Shown here piece after piece: positions 1 to 5,868 of a DNA stretch of 6,377 nt; position 1 is the first letter of the stretch; every line of letters starts with the position of its first letter. Source of the stretch: Acidobacteriaceae bacterium (GTDB lineage Bacteria > Acidobacteriota > Terriglobia > Terriglobales > Acidobacteriaceae); NCBI GenBank assembly GCA_003152795.1, contig PMBA01000203.1, positions 19,904 through 26,280 on the forward strand. The letters are read 5' to 3'. The translations under genes were made by a program, and so were the position numbers. The notes under the pieces were generated by a model. It ran no database searches. It saw only the letters and a program-made list of their open reading frames with translations, and had not been told where the DNA came from.

Positions 1-1055
1 CCATCCTCGGATTGGTAGAGCGCGACATTCGGCATGTAGATCACGTCGGGATTCTGCGGATCGATGGTGATGCGATTGAAATACCACGCTCTACTGGTAA
101 GACGAGGGTCAGCATTGGCGAGCACCCAGGTGTTGCCGCCATCGTCCGAGCGATAGAGGCCGGATTGTTTCTGTTCTGATTTTCCTGCCTCTGATCTTCC
201 TGCCTCAATGAGCGCGTAAACCCGCTTGCCGTCGGGCGCGACATCGACGCCAACCCGTCCCCAATCGCCACCGGGCAAGCCGTTTCCGCCGAGGCGGGAC
301 CAGGTGTTGCCGGCATCTTGAGAACGGTAAAGGCCACTGCCGGGTCCATCGATGGGAGCGTACGAACTCCAGGGAGGACGGCGCGTTTGCCACGCGCCGG
401 CAAACAAGAGCTGCGGAGAGCCGGAACAGATTGCGAGATCTGAAATGCCGATTTCCGGTCCGAGATCGAGAGTGCGCGTCCAATGCGCTCCTCCATCGAC
501 GGATTTATAGACGCCGCGCTGTTGGGTGGAACCATTGGCGCTGGGACCGTAAGCGTGCCCCAGCGCGGCGACGTAAACGACGTTCGAATTCCTCGGATCG
601 ATGGCAATGCGGCTGATCTGGCGCGTGTCCTCCAGACCGATGTGACTCCATGTGGCGCCGGCGTCGGTGGATTTAAAGACGCCGTTGCCGGTAGAAAGAT
701 CCTCGCGAATGTCGGACTCGCCGGTTCCGGCATAGATGGTTTTAGGATCGGAGGAAGCCACGGCCAGCGCGCCGATCGAGGCCACGGGCTGGCCGTCAAA
801 AATCGGGGACCAGACCATTCCAGCGTCGGTGGTTTTCCAGATCCCGCCATTGACCGAACCAAAGTAAAAAGTTGTGGAGTCGCCCGGCACACCGGCGACG
901 GCCACCGCGCGTCCGCCGCGGAACGGGCCGATCAAGCGCCACTTGAGCCCGGTCAGCAGTTCCGCAGGAACCGGCTGGGCAAGGGCAGCGGCGGTGAGCA
1001 ACAGAAAAAAACAAGCAGTGAGACGACGGCTTAAAAGCAATTTGAGTTTACGCAA
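1..1055 (-). CDS. Secreted BNR/Asp-box repeat (sortilin/VPS10-like) beta-propeller protein, N-terminal part, cut by window edge
   Basis: The minus strand is open from a TTG at 1055-1053 to the window edge (351 full codons). A GAGGA motif lies 8 nt before this TTG, and no in-frame ATG lies nearby upstream, so I chose TTG. Residues 1-26 look like a Sec signal peptide: basic RKLK and SRR, a hydrophobic stretch around 15-25, and an ALA|Q cleavage site. Asp-boxes (S/T-x-D-x-G-x-x-W) occur around residues 75-82, 129-136, 185-192, 245-252 and 303-310, and a sixth is cut by the edge. Between them are strands such as TIYAGTGE and AIDPRNSNVVYVAALG, typical of seven- or ten-bladed 'glycosyl hydrolase BNR repeat' proteins, which are often near 1000 residues in Acidobacteriota. 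The name hydrolase is historical: Asp-boxes are structural, and no catalytic site is visible in this part. Location is probably periplasmic or secreted. The family call is firm; the substrate is unknown. Confidence 0.88.
   Translation of the reverse strand, partial: MRKLKLLLSRRLTACFFLLLTAAALAQPVPAELLTGLKWRLIGPFRGGRAVAVAGVPGDSTTFYFGSVNGGIWKTTDAGMVWSPIFDGQPVASIGALAVASSDPKTIYAGTGESDIREDLSTGNGVFKSTDAGATWSHIGLEDTRQISRIAIDPRNSNVVYVAALGHAYGPSANGSTQQRGVYKSVDGGAHWTRTLDLGPEIGISDLAICSGSPQLLFAGAWQTRRPPWSSYAPIDGPGSGLYRSQDAGNTWSRLGGNGLPGGDWGRVGVDVAPDGKRVYALIEAGRSEAGKSEQKQSGLYRSDDGGNTWVLANADPRLTSRAWYFNRITIDPQNPDVIYMPNVALYQSED
175..204. repeat. In-frame 15-nt tandem duplication inside the BNR gene
   Basis: Two adjacent copies of a 15-nt unit (175-189 and 190-204 on the plus strand, TCTGATTTTCCTGCC and TCTGATCTTCCTGCC) differ at one base. 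On the coding minus strand they encode consecutive pentapeptides EAGRS and EAGKS at about residues 284-293. They fall in a charged, low-complexity stretch between the fourth and fifth Asp-boxes, probably a loop linking propeller strands. Being a multiple of three, the duplication keeps the frame. It looks like a replication-slippage or short-duplication product. Confidence 0.8.
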
Positions 1056-1186
1056 AAGGCAGGTCCTCGTTTTGGCCCCGGTTGGTTGAGATATTATGCC
1101 CTAGTCTTCGATCCGACACCCATCCCGCATCGCTGATTGAACGGCCCACGATTTGCCGGGTAGGTTGCAGTCGAGGTCTAATGCCC
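1056..1186. promoter_or_regulatory. Divergent intergenic region with weak promoter-like sites
   Basis: This 131-nt gap separates the BNR gene (minus) from the membrane protein gene (plus), so it should hold promoters for both. On the minus strand a CATAAT (-10-like, 1098-1093) would start transcription about 30 nt before the BNR start codon, but I see no good -35 box at 16-18 nt. On the plus strand TTGAAC (1137-1142) and TAGGTT (1161-1166) are spaced 18 nt apart, a poor match. GAGGT at 1173-1177 is the likely ribosome binding site of the plus-strand gene. GAGGA at 1067-1063 serves the BNR gene. Confidence 0.3.
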
Positions 1187-1744
1187 ATGCACTGGAACGA
1201 TGCCGCGATTCTTCTTCTGATTCTGCTGGCGATGATAGCGGTGTTGCTGTTGCTGCTTCATCGGACGCGCGCCGGTTCACTTCTGCGCGAGCATATTGCC
1301 GATCGTCCGCGGCGCCGGCTGTTTCTGGCATCGGTGAGCTTCTTTCTAACGTTTGCGATTGTGCGTGGAATGGTTTTTTGCATCCGGCGGCAGATTCCGC
1401 CTTTTCACTACATCATCATGGACGGGCGGCACATCCACCACCTGGTGCCTGGCATCCTGATTCTGCTGGGCGTAGGTTATGGCTGGCTGTGTGAATTCGG
1501 CACGGGCAGCGATTCGTCGTCGCTTTTTGCCAGCCGGTTGATGTCGATTCTGTACGGGGTGGGCGCGGCGCTGACGCTGGATGAGTTTGCCCTCTGGCTG
1601 AATCTGAAAGACGTCTACTTTGTGCGCGAGGGGCGTTCCAGCATCGATGCCGTCATCCTGTTCGGCTCGCTGCTGGCAGTGGGCGGATGGGGCGCGCCGC
1701 TATTTGCCGCGCTGGCTAAACGCATGACGAAGCAGAATCGCTAG
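1187..1744 (+). CDS. Multi-spanning membrane protein of unknown function (HIHH / LDEFALWL motifs)
   Basis: A 185-residue integral membrane protein. I chose ATG 1187 because GAGGT (1173-1177) lies 9 nt before it; an in-frame ATG at 1181 is only 3 nt away, and a TTG at 1082 would add an unlikely polar leader. Hydrophobic segments lie at about residues 7-24, 46-64, 87-102, 117-138 and 154-173, giving about five membrane spans. A basic loop (HRTRAG...RPRRR) follows the first. Polar groups sit at membrane borders: GRHIHHLVPG (80-89), LTLDEFALWL (130-139, acidic D132 and E133 inside a span) and KDVYFVREGRSS (141-152). Clustered histidines with buried acids suggest metal or proton binding, but this is inference. 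I recall similar HIHH/DEFALWL proteins as uncharacterised membrane proteins in several phyla and cannot name a function. The next gene follows after 85 nt on the same strand, so co-transcription is possible. Confidence 0.82.
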   Translation: MHWNDAAILLLILLAMIAVLLLLLHRTRAGSLLREHIADRPRRRLFLASVSFFLTFAIVRGMVFCIRRQIPPFHYIIMDGRHIHHLVPGILILLGVGYGWLCEFGTGSDSSSLFASRLMSILYGVGAALTLDEFALWLNLKDVYFVREGRSSIDAVILFGSLLAVGGWGAPLFAALAKRMTKQNR

Positions 1745-1800
1745 CCGCAAGCGGAAAACGCCGTCGCCTCTATTCATCGGTGATACCATCAACCTGCTTT

Positions 1801-1812
1801 CGGGAATTCCCG
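1801..1812. repeat. Perfect 12-bp palindrome upstream of the alpha-hydroxy-acid oxidase gene
   Basis: CGGGAATTCCCG is a perfect palindrome ending 17 nt before the start codon at 1830. Its core GGAATTCC recurs in the 10-bp palindrome TGGAATTCCA at 4418-4427, in the gap upstream of the M20 peptidase gene. It could be an operator, but one or two perfect 12-bp palindromes are expected by chance in a window this size, so the site is descriptive only. Confidence 0.3.
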
Positions 1813-1829
1813 GCAACTGGCATCACAGA

Positions 1830-3020
1830 ATGACTCGACCTTCCCGCTCCATCGCGTCTCCCCGCGTGGTCAGCATCGCGGATTTCCGCCTGCTCGCCCG
1901 GCGCCGTCTGCCCCGGGCGGTATTCGATTATCTTGACGGCGGGGCCGAAGGCGAAGTCACGCTGCGCGAAAATTGCCGCGTTTATGAAGACGTCACTTTT
2001 CGCCCGCGTCATGCGGTCGCTTTTACCGATTGCAGCCTGCGCGCGCGCGTTCTAGGCTTTGATCTGAAGCTCCCATTCCTGCTGGCGCCGGTTGGCTACA
2101 GCCGCCTGATGCACCCGGTGGGCGAGGTGGGCGCCGCTCGCGCCGCCGGCAACGCGGGCACTGCCTACATTCTTTCCACCATATCGGGACACAAGCTGGA
2201 AAATGTAAAAGCCGCGTCGAGCGGACCAGTCTTCTATCAGTTGTATTTGATGGGAGGCCGCGGAGCGGGCGAGGCGGCGATCGAACGCGCGCGCCTTGCC
2301 GGATTTTCCGCGCTGGTCGTCACCATTGACACCGCCGTCTCGGGAATCCGGGAGCGCGATTACCGCAACGGAATGAGGGAACTGGTGAGCGGCAGCGCCT
2401 TCGAAAAGCTGCCGTTTCTGGGGCAAATTCTGTCGCGCCCGGGATGGCTTGCGGGTTTTGTGCGCGATGGCGGTCTGCCCGCGCTTCCCAACGTGGTGAT
2501 TCCGGGGAAAGGACCCATGGCGCTGATCGATGTCGCGGCCGCGCTGGCCGAGTCGACGGTGACTTGGGGCGACCTGAAGTGGATTCGCGAACTGTGGCGC
2601 GGCCCGATCGTGGTCAAAGGAGTTCTGACCGGAGACGATGGACGGCGCGCGGTCGATGAAGGCGCGGCGGCAATTTCAGTGTCCAATCATGGCGGCCGGC
2701 AACTGGACTGCGTTTCCGCTTCCTTGCGCGCCTTGCCGGAGGTTGTAAAGGCGGTTGGCGGGCAGACGGAAGTCCTGATGGACGGGGGCATTCGGCGTGG
2801 CACCGACATCGTCAAGGCCCTTTGCCTCGGCGCCCGAGCCGTGCTGTGCGGACGCGCCTACGCATATGGCCTTGCCGCTGCCGGAGAAGATGGGGTTACT
2901 CGCGCCATCGAAATCTTGCGCGCCGACCTCGAACGCACGTTGAGGCTGCTCGGTTGTCCGTCGGTGGGCGCGCTTGATGGTTCGTATGTGAGTGTTCCGC
3001 AGAGTTGGCAATACAACTGA
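1830..3020 (+). CDS. FMN-dependent alpha-hydroxy-acid dehydrogenase/oxidase (LldD/glycolate oxidase/mandelate dehydrogenase family)
   Basis: This 396-residue protein oxidises an L-2-hydroxy acid to the 2-oxo acid with FMN. It has the full family pattern on a TIM barrel. By comparison with spinach glycolate oxidase (known from the family), the active-site residues are Y34 (FDYLDGGAE), Q137 and Y139 (YQLYL), T165 and D167 (VTIDT), R174 (SGIRERD), K263 (VVKGV), catalytic base H287 and substrate-binding R290 (SNHGGRQLD). FMN phosphate is bound by DGGIRRGTD (318-326) and by GRAYAYG (341-347). Length is normal. The sequence cannot settle the substrate (lactate, glycolate, mandelate or other) or the electron acceptor (quinone or oxygen). 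There is no signal peptide or membrane segment, so it is cytoplasmic, perhaps membrane-associated. ATG 1830 has no obvious ribosome binding site; a GTG at 1866 is less likely because it trims the start of the domain. It ends 15 nt from the convergent cupin gene. Confidence 0.93.
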   Translation: MTRPSRSIASPRVVSIADFRLLARRRLPRAVFDYLDGGAEGEVTLRENCRVYEDVTFRPRHAVAFTDCSLRARVLGFDLKLPFLLAPVGYSRLMHPVGEVGAARAAGNAGTAYILSTISGHKLENVKAASSGPVFYQLYLMGGRGAGEAAIERARLAGFSALVVTIDTAVSGIRERDYRNGMRELVSGSAFEKLPFLGQILSRPGWLAGFVRDGGLPALPNVVIPGKGPMALIDVAAALAESTVTWGDLKWIRELWRGPIVVKGVLTGDDGRRAVDEGAAAISVSNHGGRQLDCVSASLRALPEVVKAVGGQTEVLMDGGIRRGTDIVKALCLGARAVLCGRAYAYGLAAAGEDGVTRAIEILRADLERTLRLLGCPSVGALDGSYVSVPQSWQYN

Positions 3021-3035
3021 GAGCAGGGCCCGGAA

Positions 3036-3428
3036 CTACTTCATCTCCATTTTCTCCGCCTTGGCCGCTTTGCCTTTCAATTCGATCACGATCACATCCA
3101 TCCCGGCGTCGCCGAGGTTTTCAGGCAAGTGGGTGACGGCCGGAGTGTATTGGGCATCGCCTGCCTTGACGTCAACGTCCGTGGTTTTTCCATCGGGAAA
3201 AGTGAACCGCGCCTTGGAGTCGGTGAGGAACACCGCAACCCCGGCTGGATGGTGGTGCATGACCGACTTTTCGTGCGGGCCATAGTGCACCTTCAGAATC
3301 CGAACCTCGGCATTTTCGCTCAACACCGTGTAATGTTTGGCATCAACCTTGGCCGCATCCTGGGCCGAGAGGATGGGCGCGCAGCAGAGGCACAACACCG
3401 CACCATACACCGCCAGTGGCAATCGCAT
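3036..3428 (-). CDS. Small secreted cupin-domain protein
   Basis: This 130-residue protein starts with a probable Sec signal peptide: R2, a hydrophobic core at about 4-20, and cleavage after LSA (residue 22). The mature part is a single cupin barrel. Motif 1 is degenerate: G50 leads to a triple histidine (H58-H60) in MHHHPAGVAVFLTD, but the usual glutamate is not evident. Motif 2 is present as KAGDAQYTP...H100-x3-N104. H58, H60 and H100 could bind a metal, so it may be an enzyme or a small-molecule or metal binder outside the cytoplasm; the sequence does not say which. The tail (residues 118-130) is rich in Lys, Ala and Glu. The start is well fixed by an AAGGAG ribosome binding site 5 nt upstream. 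It faces the alpha-hydroxy-acid oxidase gene tail to tail and diverges from the adenylate kinase gene. Confidence 0.85.
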   Translation of the reverse strand: MRLPLAVYGAVLCLCCAPILSAQDAAKVDAKHYTVLSENAEVRILKVHYGPHEKSVMHHHPAGVAVFLTDSKARFTFPDGKTTDVDVKAGDAQYTPAVTHLPENLGDAGMDVIVIELKGKAAKAEKMEMK

Positions 3429-3433
3429 GTCTT

Positions 3434-3439
3434 CTCCTT
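3434..3439 (-). promoter_or_regulatory. Ribosome binding site of the cupin gene
   Basis: AAGGAG on the minus strand, 5 nt before ATG at 3428-3426. It is the closest match to the anti-Shine-Dalgarno sequence upstream of any gene here except tatA, and it fixes the cupin start. Confidence 0.75.
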
Positions 3440-3545
3440 AAGTGCTTGTGGGATTTGGTGAAAAGGCAACCAAAGCTACTCCAACGCTATTGGCGCTGTC
3501 AATCGGGATTTCAGTCTGACGATCCGTCTTTTAGCAACTTCAAGT

Positions 3546-3559
3546 GTGACAGCGGTCAC
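3546..3559. repeat. Short dyad GTGAC-N4-GTCAC upstream of the adenylate kinase gene
   Basis: GTGAC (3546-3550) and GTCAC (3555-3559) form a perfect 5-bp inverted repeat with a 4-nt centre, inside the 165-nt divergent gap between the cupin and adenylate kinase genes. An overlapping alternative pairs AGTG (3543-3546) with CACT (3557-3560). It lies 34 nt before the chosen ATG and could be an operator half-site pair or chance. If translation instead began at GTG 3546, it would be coding. Confidence 0.25.
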
Positions 3560-3593
3560 TGCAAGCTTCGCGCCCCCAGGTCAATTCTTAGGC

Positions 3594-4373
3594 ATGAACG
3601 GACCTGTCAAGAACGATCGCGCAGCGTGGTTGCAAGGGCCTCCGGCGGATTGCTCAGCGGTTCCAACCGAACGCAAGCGCCCTTGGCGGCTGGTCCTGCT
3701 GGGTGCGCCGGGCGTAGGCAAAGGCACGCAAGCGGAGCTCCTGACCGAGCGACTCGACGCCTGCCATCTTTCCACCGGAGACGTCTTTCGAGCCGCCGGC
3801 AAGCGGAAAGACTGCGATCAATCTCCGGCAATGAAGGCGGCACTGGAGTATATGCGCCGCGGCGAGCTGGTGCCTGACTCAACCGTGTGGGACATGGTGC
3901 GCGAGCGCAGCCACTGCATTCTCAATTGCGGCGGCTTTATCCTGGATGGATTTCCACGCACGCTGGGGCAGGCCGAGTCCCTAAGAGAGCTGATGGGAAG
4001 CGAAAAGCTTTCGCTGAGCGCCGTGGTGAACTACGAACTGCCGGTGGACGAGATTGTCCGCCGCTTGAGCGGCCGCCGCACCTGCGAAAAATGCAAGTCG
4101 GTTTTCCATGCCACCGAGCGGCCGCCGAAGGTCGAGGCGGTGTGCGATCACTGCGCCGGACGGCTGTTCCAGCGCGAAGACGACCGGCCGGAGTCCGTCA
4201 CCGTGCGTTTGGACGCATATGAGCGAAGCACGGCGCCACTGATCCAGTTCTACAAAGACCTGGGCCTGCTGCTGCCGATTGCCGCCAAGGGATCTCCCGA
4301 GGAGATCTTCGCGCGGACGATCGATGAGCTGGATCAGTTGGCAACGGGCCCGGTTGTGTCAGCAGGGGATTAA
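3594..4373 (+). CDS. adk: Adenylate kinase family protein (nucleoside monophosphate kinase) with four-cysteine LID
   Basis: It likely catalyses ATP + AMP to 2 ADP in the cytoplasm. Numbered from ATG 3594 (259 residues): P-loop GAPGVGKGTQ (37-46), NMP-binding LSTGD (59-63) and RRGELVPD (88-95), DGFPRT (118-123), and a LID domain with cysteines C164, C167, C184 and C187 as two CxxC pairs, which in this family bind zinc. QREDD (193-197) and the following DRPESVTVRLDAYE helix are also typical. Two things are unusual: a 31-residue leader before the first beta strand, and an NMP segment (residues 64-87) about four residues longer than in the E. coli enzyme. The start is uncertain: ATG 3594 has only AGGT 12 nt upstream, and a GTG at 3546 would add 16 residues with no ribosome binding site. 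The gene is not in a ribosomal protein/secY cluster, the common adk location, so it may be a second, paralogous kinase, and the preferred nucleotide could differ. Confidence 0.87.
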   Translation: MNGPVKNDRAAWLQGPPADCSAVPTERKRPWRLVLLGAPGVGKGTQAELLTERLDACHLSTGDVFRAAGKRKDCDQSPAMKAALEYMRRGELVPDSTVWDMVRERSHCILNCGGFILDGFPRTLGQAESLRELMGSEKLSLSAVVNYELPVDEIVRRLSGRRTCEKCKSVFHATERPPKVEAVCDHCAGRLFQREDDRPESVTVRLDAYERSTAPLIQFYKDLGLLLPIAAKGSPEEIFARTIDELDQLATGPVVSAGD

Positions 4374-4431
4374 TCGAGGGTCGCGAGCCTCGCATTTGCT
4401 GTTCCTGCTTGCGAATTTGGAATTCCACTCA

Positions 4432-4459
4432 CTATCCCGAATGGGCCTTGATGGGATAG
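4432..4459. terminator. Inverted repeat downstream of the adenylate kinase gene, weak terminator candidate
   Basis: CTATCCC (4432-4438) and GGGATAG (4453-4459) form a perfect 7-bp stem with a 14-nt loop, 58 nt after the adenylate kinase stop and 42 nt before the M20 peptidase start. No U-run follows, only CTTCT, so it is a poor intrinsic terminator. It could instead be a protein-binding dyad or a leader hairpin for the peptidase mRNA. The 10-bp palindrome TGGAATTCCA at 4418-4427 lies just upstream. Confidence 0.3.
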
Positions 4460-4501
4460 CTTCTAGAAGAACCCACTTCAGCTCCCGGGGGATAGCCGGT
4501 C

Positions 4502-5689
4502 GTGAATCCACTTTCCAGAAAAGCATCCAAGCAATCCAGTGGCGAGGCGCAGCGTCGACTCGCCTATTTCAGCGAGCGCCGGGATGAGATGGTTTCGACC
4601 ATCCGCGAGCTGGTCGAGATCGAATCTCCCAGCGACAACAAGGCCGCGGTGGACCGCGTGGCGGGGACCATTGCGCAGAAATTTTCCGCGCTTGGCGGCG
4701 CAGTACGAATCCATACCGCGAAAGAGTTTGGCAATCACTTGCAAGTGGACTTCGGTTTTCCCGGTAAGCCGGGCGCGAAGCCGGTGCTGCTGCTTGGCCA
4801 TTACGACACCGTCTATCCGCCAGGCACGCTCGCCACTATGCCCTGCCGCGCCGCCGGCGACAAACTGACGGGGCCCGGTGTCCTCGATATGAAATCCGGC
4901 ATCGCCCTGATGCTCCACGCGCTCGCCGCCCTGCAAGCCTGGCATGGCGGATTGTCCCGTCCCGTGACCGTGCTCCTGGTTTCCGATGAGGAAGTGGGGA
5001 GCGACTCGTCGCGCGCGATCACAGAGGCACTGGCGAAAAAAGCTGCAGCCGTGCTTGTGCTCGAGCCGTCCTATGGATTCCAGGGCGCCGTGAAAACCGC
5101 GCGCAAAGGAGTCGGCGAATACCTTGTCAAAGTCACCGGCAAGGCTGCTCATGCGGGGCTCGACTTCCAGAAAGGCGTGAACGCGATTCTTGAGCTGGCG
5201 CGCCAGATCGAAAAAATTTCCAGCTTCACCGATCTGAAGAAAGGCTTGACGGTGAACGTCGGGATCGTGAGCGGCGGCTCGCGAACCAACGTTGTTCCGG
5301 CCGAAGCGGCGGCGCAGGTTGATGTTCGGATCGCGCGCATGAAGGACGCGGCCGGAATCGATAAGAAGATGCGCAGCCTGCGTCCCTTCAACCGCAAATG
5401 CAAAATCGAAGTCACCGGAGGAGTGAACCGTCCGCCAATGGAACGTACCGCTGGAGTGGCGGCGCTGTATGCGCAGGCGGTCGCTATCGCGCGCGAGCTG
5501 GGATGGAAACTGGGCGAAGCCGCGGTCGGGGGCGGCTCCGATGGCAATTTCACCGCGGGTCTGGGGATACCCACTCTTGACGGTCTGGGCGGCGTAGGCG
5601 ACGGAGCCCACGCCACGCATGAACACATCCTGATCTCGGAACTGCCCCGCCGGGCCGCGCTGATTGCTCAGCTGATCGAGACGGCGTGA
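4502..5689 (+). CDS. M20 family zinc metallopeptidase, glutamate carboxypeptidase (CPG2)-like
   Basis: This 395-residue di-zinc hydrolase should remove a C-terminal amino acid, often glutamate, from a peptide or N-acyl substrate. By comparison with Pseudomonas carboxypeptidase G2, the zinc ligands are H100 (GHYDTV), bridging D129 (GPGVLDMKSG), E164, E188 (LEPS) and H370 (GDGAHATHEH). E163 in SDEEVGS is the general base, and D102 supports H100. The dimerisation domain (about 205-310) contains GKAAHAGLDFQKGVNAI and SGGSRTNVVP, both typical of M20. Length is normal. CPG2 itself is exported, but no signal peptide is visible here, so this protein is probably cytoplasmic. The start is GTG 4502, with GGGGGA 9 nt upstream; ATG 4589 would cut into the first helix. 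The exact substrate cannot be read from the sequence. A long open frame on the opposite strand is a codon-bias shadow. Confidence 0.92.
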   Translation: MNPLSRKASKQSSGEAQRRLAYFSERRDEMVSTIRELVEIESPSDNKAAVDRVAGTIAQKFSALGGAVRIHTAKEFGNHLQVDFGFPGKPGAKPVLLLGHYDTVYPPGTLATMPCRAAGDKLTGPGVLDMKSGIALMLHALAALQAWHGGLSRPVTVLLVSDEEVGSDSSRAITEALAKKAAAVLVLEPSYGFQGAVKTARKGVGEYLVKVTGKAAHAGLDFQKGVNAILELARQIEKISSFTDLKKGLTVNVGIVSGGSRTNVVPAEAAAQVDVRIARMKDAAGIDKKMRSLRPFNRKCKIEVTGGVNRPPMERTAGVAALYAQAVAIARELGWKLGEAAVGGGSDGNFTAGLGIPTLDGLGGVGDGAHATHEHILISELPRRAALIAQLIETA

Positions 5690-5737
5690 TCGATTTAGCC
5701 GAGTGAAATCAGTTGGTTGCAGCGGCGTGACCCCAAT

Positions 5738-5753
5738 TCACAAACGGCTGTGA
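5738..5753. repeat. Dyad TCACA-N6-TGTGA upstream of the tatA promoter
   Basis: A perfect 5-bp inverted repeat with a 6-nt spacer (5738-5742 and 5749-5753), ending 18 nt before the -35 box of the tatA promoter. The half-sites are those of CRP/FNR-type regulators but in the opposite order (CRP reads TGTGA-N6-TCACA), so I do not call it a CRP site. It may be an activator site or chance. Confidence 0.22.
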
Positions 5754-5771
5754 CGGGCGGCACATGAGGCT

Positions 5772-5801
5772 TTGACCTGAGGGTCCACACTAACCTAGAA
5801 T
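5772..5801 (+). promoter_or_regulatory. Sigma70-type promoter of tatA
   Basis: TTGACC (5772-5777) and TAGAAT (5796-5801) each match the -35 and -10 consensus at five of six positions and are 18 nt apart. Transcription would start near 5808, giving a leader of about 60 nt before the tatA ATG. It is the best promoter match I see in the window and makes tatA independent of the M20 gene, whose stop is 82 nt before the -35 box. GGTCC (5782-5786) and GGACC (5810-5814) flank the -10 as a short inverted repeat. Confidence 0.6.
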
Positions 5802-5858
5802 TCAATTGGGGACCTTAGAGTAATGCTGCGCCCGTGCTGGGTGCCGGGCAACCCCGCT

Positions 5859-5864
5859 GGAGGT
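5859..5864 (+). promoter_or_regulatory. Ribosome binding site of tatA
   Basis: GGAGGT, a near-perfect Shine-Dalgarno sequence, lies 4 nt before the ATG at 5869. It fixes the start of a gene too short for most length cut-offs. Confidence 0.8.
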
Positions 5865-5868
5865 TCTT

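Noticed and set aside
41..892. 283-codon minus-strand frame inside the BNR gene
   Set aside because: It is in a different frame from the Asp-box protein on the same strand. Its product is rich in Arg, Pro, Ser and Ala with no motifs, while the true frame shows five Asp-boxes.
483..1034. 183-codon plus-strand frame antisense to the BNR gene
   Set aside because: It has no domain and no credible start region, and is fully explained as a shadow of the BNR gene.
2052..2426. 124-codon minus-strand frame within the alpha-hydroxy-acid oxidase gene
   Set aside because: It is a shadow of a gene with complete catalytic residues and has no recognisable content.
3416..3877. 153-codon plus-strand frame spanning the cupin start and the adenylate kinase N-terminus
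   Set aside because: It overlaps the kinase P-loop region in another frame, has no domain, and crosses two supported genes.
4478..5626. 382-codon open frame on the minus strand across the M20 peptidase gene
   Set aside because: The plus strand encodes a complete M20 enzyme with all zinc ligands. The antisense frame has no recognisable domain and arises from GC-rich codon use.
5692..5710. GATTT/AAATC inverted repeat after the M20 stop as a terminator
   Set aside because: A 5-bp AT-rich stem with a 9-nt loop and no U-run is too weak to support.
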